Shown here: piece after piece, positions 61,456 to 64,000 of the stretch
How the letters are laid out: every line of letters starts with the position of its first letter
Position numbering within the stretch: position 1 is the first letter of the stretch
Source: Burkholderiales bacterium C2
Lineage (GTDB): Bacteria > Pseudomonadota > Gammaproteobacteria > Burkholderiales > Burkholderiaceae_C
NCBI GenBank assembly: GCA_005503085.1
Contig: SCOI01000007.1
Span: 62,001-126,000 of the forward strand
Length of the DNA: 64,000 bases
Reading direction: 5' to 3'
Position numbers and translations under genes: made by a program
The notes under the pieces: generated by a model
The model's input: the letters and a program-made list of their open reading frames with translations, nothing else
Databases searched by the model: none
Told to the model about the DNA's origin: nothing

Positions 61456-63944
61456 CAGTCCAGCGCCAGTTTCACACCCAGCTTGATGCTGCGGCCATAT
61501 TGCTCGTACTGCGCGTTGCGGGCCTTGTTGTCGGCCTGGTAGACGTAGTAGCGCTCGTTCGTCAGGTTCAGGGCTTCGAGGCTGAGCTGCCAGCGGCGGG
61601 CTATCTGGTAGCGCAGCGAGAAGTCGAGCTGGTTCTGGCGATCCACCTTCAAGTCCTTGCCGGCATCGAACACATCGCCGACCTCGAGCAGATAGGGGCT
61701 TTTGTGATTCAGCGCCAGCCGGGTGGACCAGCCCTGGCCTTCCCAGCCCAGGCTCAGGTTCAGCGTGCGGTCGCTCTGGCTGGGCAGCTTGATCTGGCGC
61801 TGCTGCCACTGCCCGTCCTTGAACCCGCCAATCGCGGCCTTCGAGTCGACGAAGGTCGCGTTGACGCCGACCACCAGGCCGTTCCAAGGCGCCGGCAGCT
61901 GGCGCAGCGCCTGGCTGTAGGCCAGTTCGACGCCGCGCACGCTGGCCTTGCCGCCGTTGGCGTAGCTGATCACCTCGTCGAAATCTTCCCAGCCGGGGCT
62001 GCCCGCCAGATCGGTCTGGAACACGAAGTCGCGGATCGACTTGTGGAAGACATAGGCCGACAGCGCGCCGTCGCGGCCCAGCGCGCGCTCGATGCCCAGA
62101 TCCAGATTGCGCGAGCGCAGCGGCTTCAGCAGAGGGTTGCCGAGTTCGGCCTCGTCGCCGTCTATCACCAGGCCCGGCGAGAGCTGGCCGAAGCTCGGGC
62201 GCAGCACCGAGTTCGTCAGGGCGGCGCGCAGCTGCAGCTCCTTGGACAGGCCCTGCTTCAGCAGCAGCGAGGGCAGCCAATGGCGGCTGCGCGTGCGCGC
62301 CTGGCTGGCGCGCAGTTCCTCGTCCACCGAGGCCGTGCCATCGGCGCGGAAGGCGAGGCGCTCGTGGCGCAGGCCGCCCAGCAGCTCGGTCGCGCCCTGC
62401 TTGTAGCCCAGTTGCAGATAGCCGGCGTTCACGTCCTCATGCATCTCGAAGTCGTTGACGCTGGAATCAATCTCGTCGCGATAGTCGCTGCGGTCCAGGC
62501 CCTCCAGCAGCCGGCGTAGCTTGGGGTCCGAGATGCCCTGGCCGAAGCTGCTCCAGGCATAGGGCAGGTCACGGCCGGTCGTCAGCTCGGCCAGCGTGGG
62601 ATCGCCCAGATCACCGCCGCCGAACTTGTAGGTCTCCTGGACGCCGCTCTTGTGGCGGCGCGTGGCCTTCAGACCGCCCTTGAGCGTCAGCTCGGCACCG
62701 CCGGCCAGATCGAATTCGCGCTGCAGGTCCAGCTTGGCATGGCGCACGCGGTCGCGCGCGCGGCTGTTCTCCAGCTCGATCTCGTCGAGCTCGTAGGCCT
62801 TGCTGTCCTGGCGAACTGCGGCCGGGCCTTGCAAGGCCGGGCGCTTGCCGCCGACGAAGCCGACCCCGTCGAACTCGGCCGCGAAACCGGCGCCGGCGAT
62901 ACCGTCGGGTGTCTGCTCGCTGGCGCGGCCCAGGCCCGTCTCGGCCCAGAGGCGCCAGGCCTCGTTCAGCTGCAGCTCGGTGCCCAGGCTCAGCGCCAGG
63001 GTCTTGGCGGTTTCGGTGCGCGACTTCAGGCTGCGCACGGCCTCGGCCTCGGCCGCGCCGCTGGTGCCGCTGGCCTGGGCGTCCTCGAACGCGATGCCCA
63101 GCGACTCGCGCTGCTCCCGGTCGCTGAAGCGGCTGGCGAAGCCGCGCAGGTAGAACTGCTGGCCGGCCGCGGGACGGTAGTCCAGATTCAGCGCCGCGCC
63201 GACGCGCTCGCGCGTGATCTCGTAGCGGCGCAGCTCGAATTCCTCCAGCTTGTCGCCGTCCCAGGCGCCGCCGGTCTCGACGTTGTCGCTGGCGAAACGG
63301 CGCTGGTCGGCCGACAGCGCCAGCGCCACGCCCAGGCGCTGGCCGGAGAAGCGGTCGGCGAAGGTCAGCGAGCCGCGGGGCCGGGTCTTGCCGGCGTTGG
63401 CATCATGGTTGGCGCCCAGCTCGACGCTGAACAGCCGGCCGGCCAGGTCGAAGGCCGACAGCGTGTTGACCGAGACACTGCCGCCGATGGAGTTGGCGTC
63501 CTGCTCGGGCGTCAGGGTCTTGCTGACCTCGAGCGAGCGGATCAGCCCGGCCGGCACCACATCCAGGCCCGGCGCGCGGCGGTCGGCCTCGGACGCGGGC
63601 ATGGTGGCGCCGTTGATCGTGACGGCGTTGTAGTCCGGCCCCAGGCCGCGCACCCGGATGAAGCGGCCCTCGCCCTGGTCGCGCTCGACCGAGACGCCGG
63701 GCAGGCGCGCCAGCGCCTCGGCGGCATTGTTGTCGGGCAACTGGCCGATGGCGTCGGCATGGACGATGTTGACGATGCCTTGCGCGGCCTGCTGCTTGGC
63801 CAGCGCGCTGCGCAGATTGGCGGCCTGGCCGGTGACGAGCACGCGGTCCAGGGTTTCGGCCGGCTTGCTGTCCTGGGCCTGGACGGGGCTGAAGGCGCCG
63901 AGCAGGCACAGGGCCAGCAGGCTGAGTCGGGGTGTCGTTTTCAT
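61455..63944 (-). CDS. TonB-dependent receptor, phytase-linked
   Basis: An 829-residue outer-membrane receptor. After the signal peptide (MKTTPRLSLLALCLLGAFSPVQA) is a TonB-box-like LDRVLVTGQ, then the plug (DAIGQLPDNNAAEALARLPGVSVERDQGEGRFI, VRGLGPDYNAVTING, TLTPEQDANSIGGSVSV), then a ~650-residue beta-barrel ending GRSIKLGVKLALD with a hydrophobic-rich last strand. The pattern is that of the Caulobacter/Xanthomonas TonB receptor group. The phytase gene follows with a TGATG overlap, so the ligand is likely phytate, a lower inositol phosphate or their metal complexes. The promoter lies in the last 56 bases of the window or beyond. Confidence 0.93.
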   Translation of the reverse strand: MKTTPRLSLLALCLLGAFSPVQAQDSKPAETLDRVLVTGQAANLRSALAKQQAAQGIVNIVHADAIGQLPDNNAAEALARLPGVSVERDQGEGRFIRVRGLGPDYNAVTINGATMPASEADRRAPGLDVVPAGLIRSLEVSKTLTPEQDANSIGGSVSVNTLSAFDLAGRLFSVELGANHDANAGKTRPRGSLTFADRFSGQRLGVALALSADQRRFASDNVETGGAWDGDKLEEFELRRYEITRERVGAALNLDYRPAAGQQFYLRGFASRFSDREQRESLGIAFEDAQASGTSGAAEAEAVRSLKSRTETAKTLALSLGTELQLNEAWRLWAETGLGRASEQTPDGIAGAGFAAEFDGVGFVGGKRPALQGPAAVRQDSKAYELDEIELENSRARDRVRHAKLDLQREFDLAGGAELTLKGGLKATRRHKSGVQETYKFGGGDLGDPTLAELTTGRDLPYAWSSFGQGISDPKLRRLLEGLDRSDYRDEIDSSVNDFEMHEDVNAGYLQLGYKQGATELLGGLRHERLAFRADGTASVDEELRASQARTRSRHWLPSLLLKQGLSKELQLRAALTNSVLRPSFGQLSPGLVIDGDEAELGNPLLKPLRSRNLDLGIERALGRDGALSAYVFHKSIRDFVFQTDLAGSPGWEDFDEVISYANGGKASVRGVELAYSQALRQLPAPWNGLVVGVNATFVDSKAAIGGFKDGQWQQRQIKLPSQSDRTLNLSLGWEGQGWSTRLALNHKSPYLLEVGDVFDAGKDLKVDRQNQLDFSLRYQIARRWQLSLEALNLTNERYYVYQADNKARNAQYEQYGRSIKLGVKLALD

Positions 63945-64000
63945 GAGGAGGGTGCGGCTGCAAAGGGATGGGGCGCACCTTAGGCAGGCCGCATGGCAGT

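Overview
The window looks like chromosome of a high-GC betaproteobacterium of the order Burkholderiales, most likely the Roseateles/Pelomonas/Mitsuaria/Paucibacter group. This rests on very high GC with strong third-position GC, the gene families present (PEP-CTERM proteins, a short type II secretion cluster with a cohesin-tailed secretin, a family-5 peptide ABC system, a TRAP cluster, ArgP/ArgO) and many ATGA or GTGA stop-start overlaps. The genus is inferred; no rRNA or other marker lies in the window. I saw no tRNA, rRNA, CRISPR array, prophage or insertion sequence.

1-12.8 kb: a peptide-type ABC importer. Five paralogous ~600-residue periplasmic binding proteins are stacked head to tail on the minus strand, the last cut by the window edge. 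Divergent from them is one transport core: two permeases and one double-ATPase protein. Both operons have a strong stem-loop in the leader. 12.9-16.8 kb: a small lipoprotein, a TetR-led operon (TetR, membrane protein, DUF2867, ABC1/UbiB-like kinase, DUF6463-like) and a small exported protein. 17-24.5 kb: a hybrid histidine kinase, three small exported proteins (two with a motif resembling the N-terminus of mature TonB-dependent receptors), a lipoprotein with an HELAH zinc-protease motif, and a TonB-dependent receptor put out of frame by exactly one extra copy of a 7-bp tandem repeat. 24.5-30.2 kb: recQ, a cupin, a LytS/LytTR-type two-component system coupled to a DUF2807 exported protein, and ssb.

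30.2-41.1 kb: catabolism and its regulators. A GcvA-like LysR gene is divergent from a Tat-exported metallo-hydrolase. A second LysR gene is divergent from an operon of SDR dehydrogenase, TRAP transporter (P, Q, M) and a split transketolase, probably for an unidentified polyol, sugar acid or related compound. argO/argP and an RpiB/LacAB-family isomerase follow. Both LysR intergenic regions contain perfect dyads with the T-N11-A spacing of LysR boxes.

41.4-50.7 kb: a compact ten-gene type II secretion operon (G, F, E, L-like, M-like, C/PilP-like, D and three further pseudopilins). 50.9-59.8 kb: likely secreted proteins, namely two PEP-CTERM proteins, two large S8 subtilases with PA-type inserts, a lipoprotein and a small hypothetical protein. 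59.8-64 kb: a TonB-dependent receptor translationally coupled to a beta-propeller phytase, a phytate-use pair. Secretion genes next to exported hydrolases and receptor genes suggest a scavenger living on peptides, proteins and organic phosphate.
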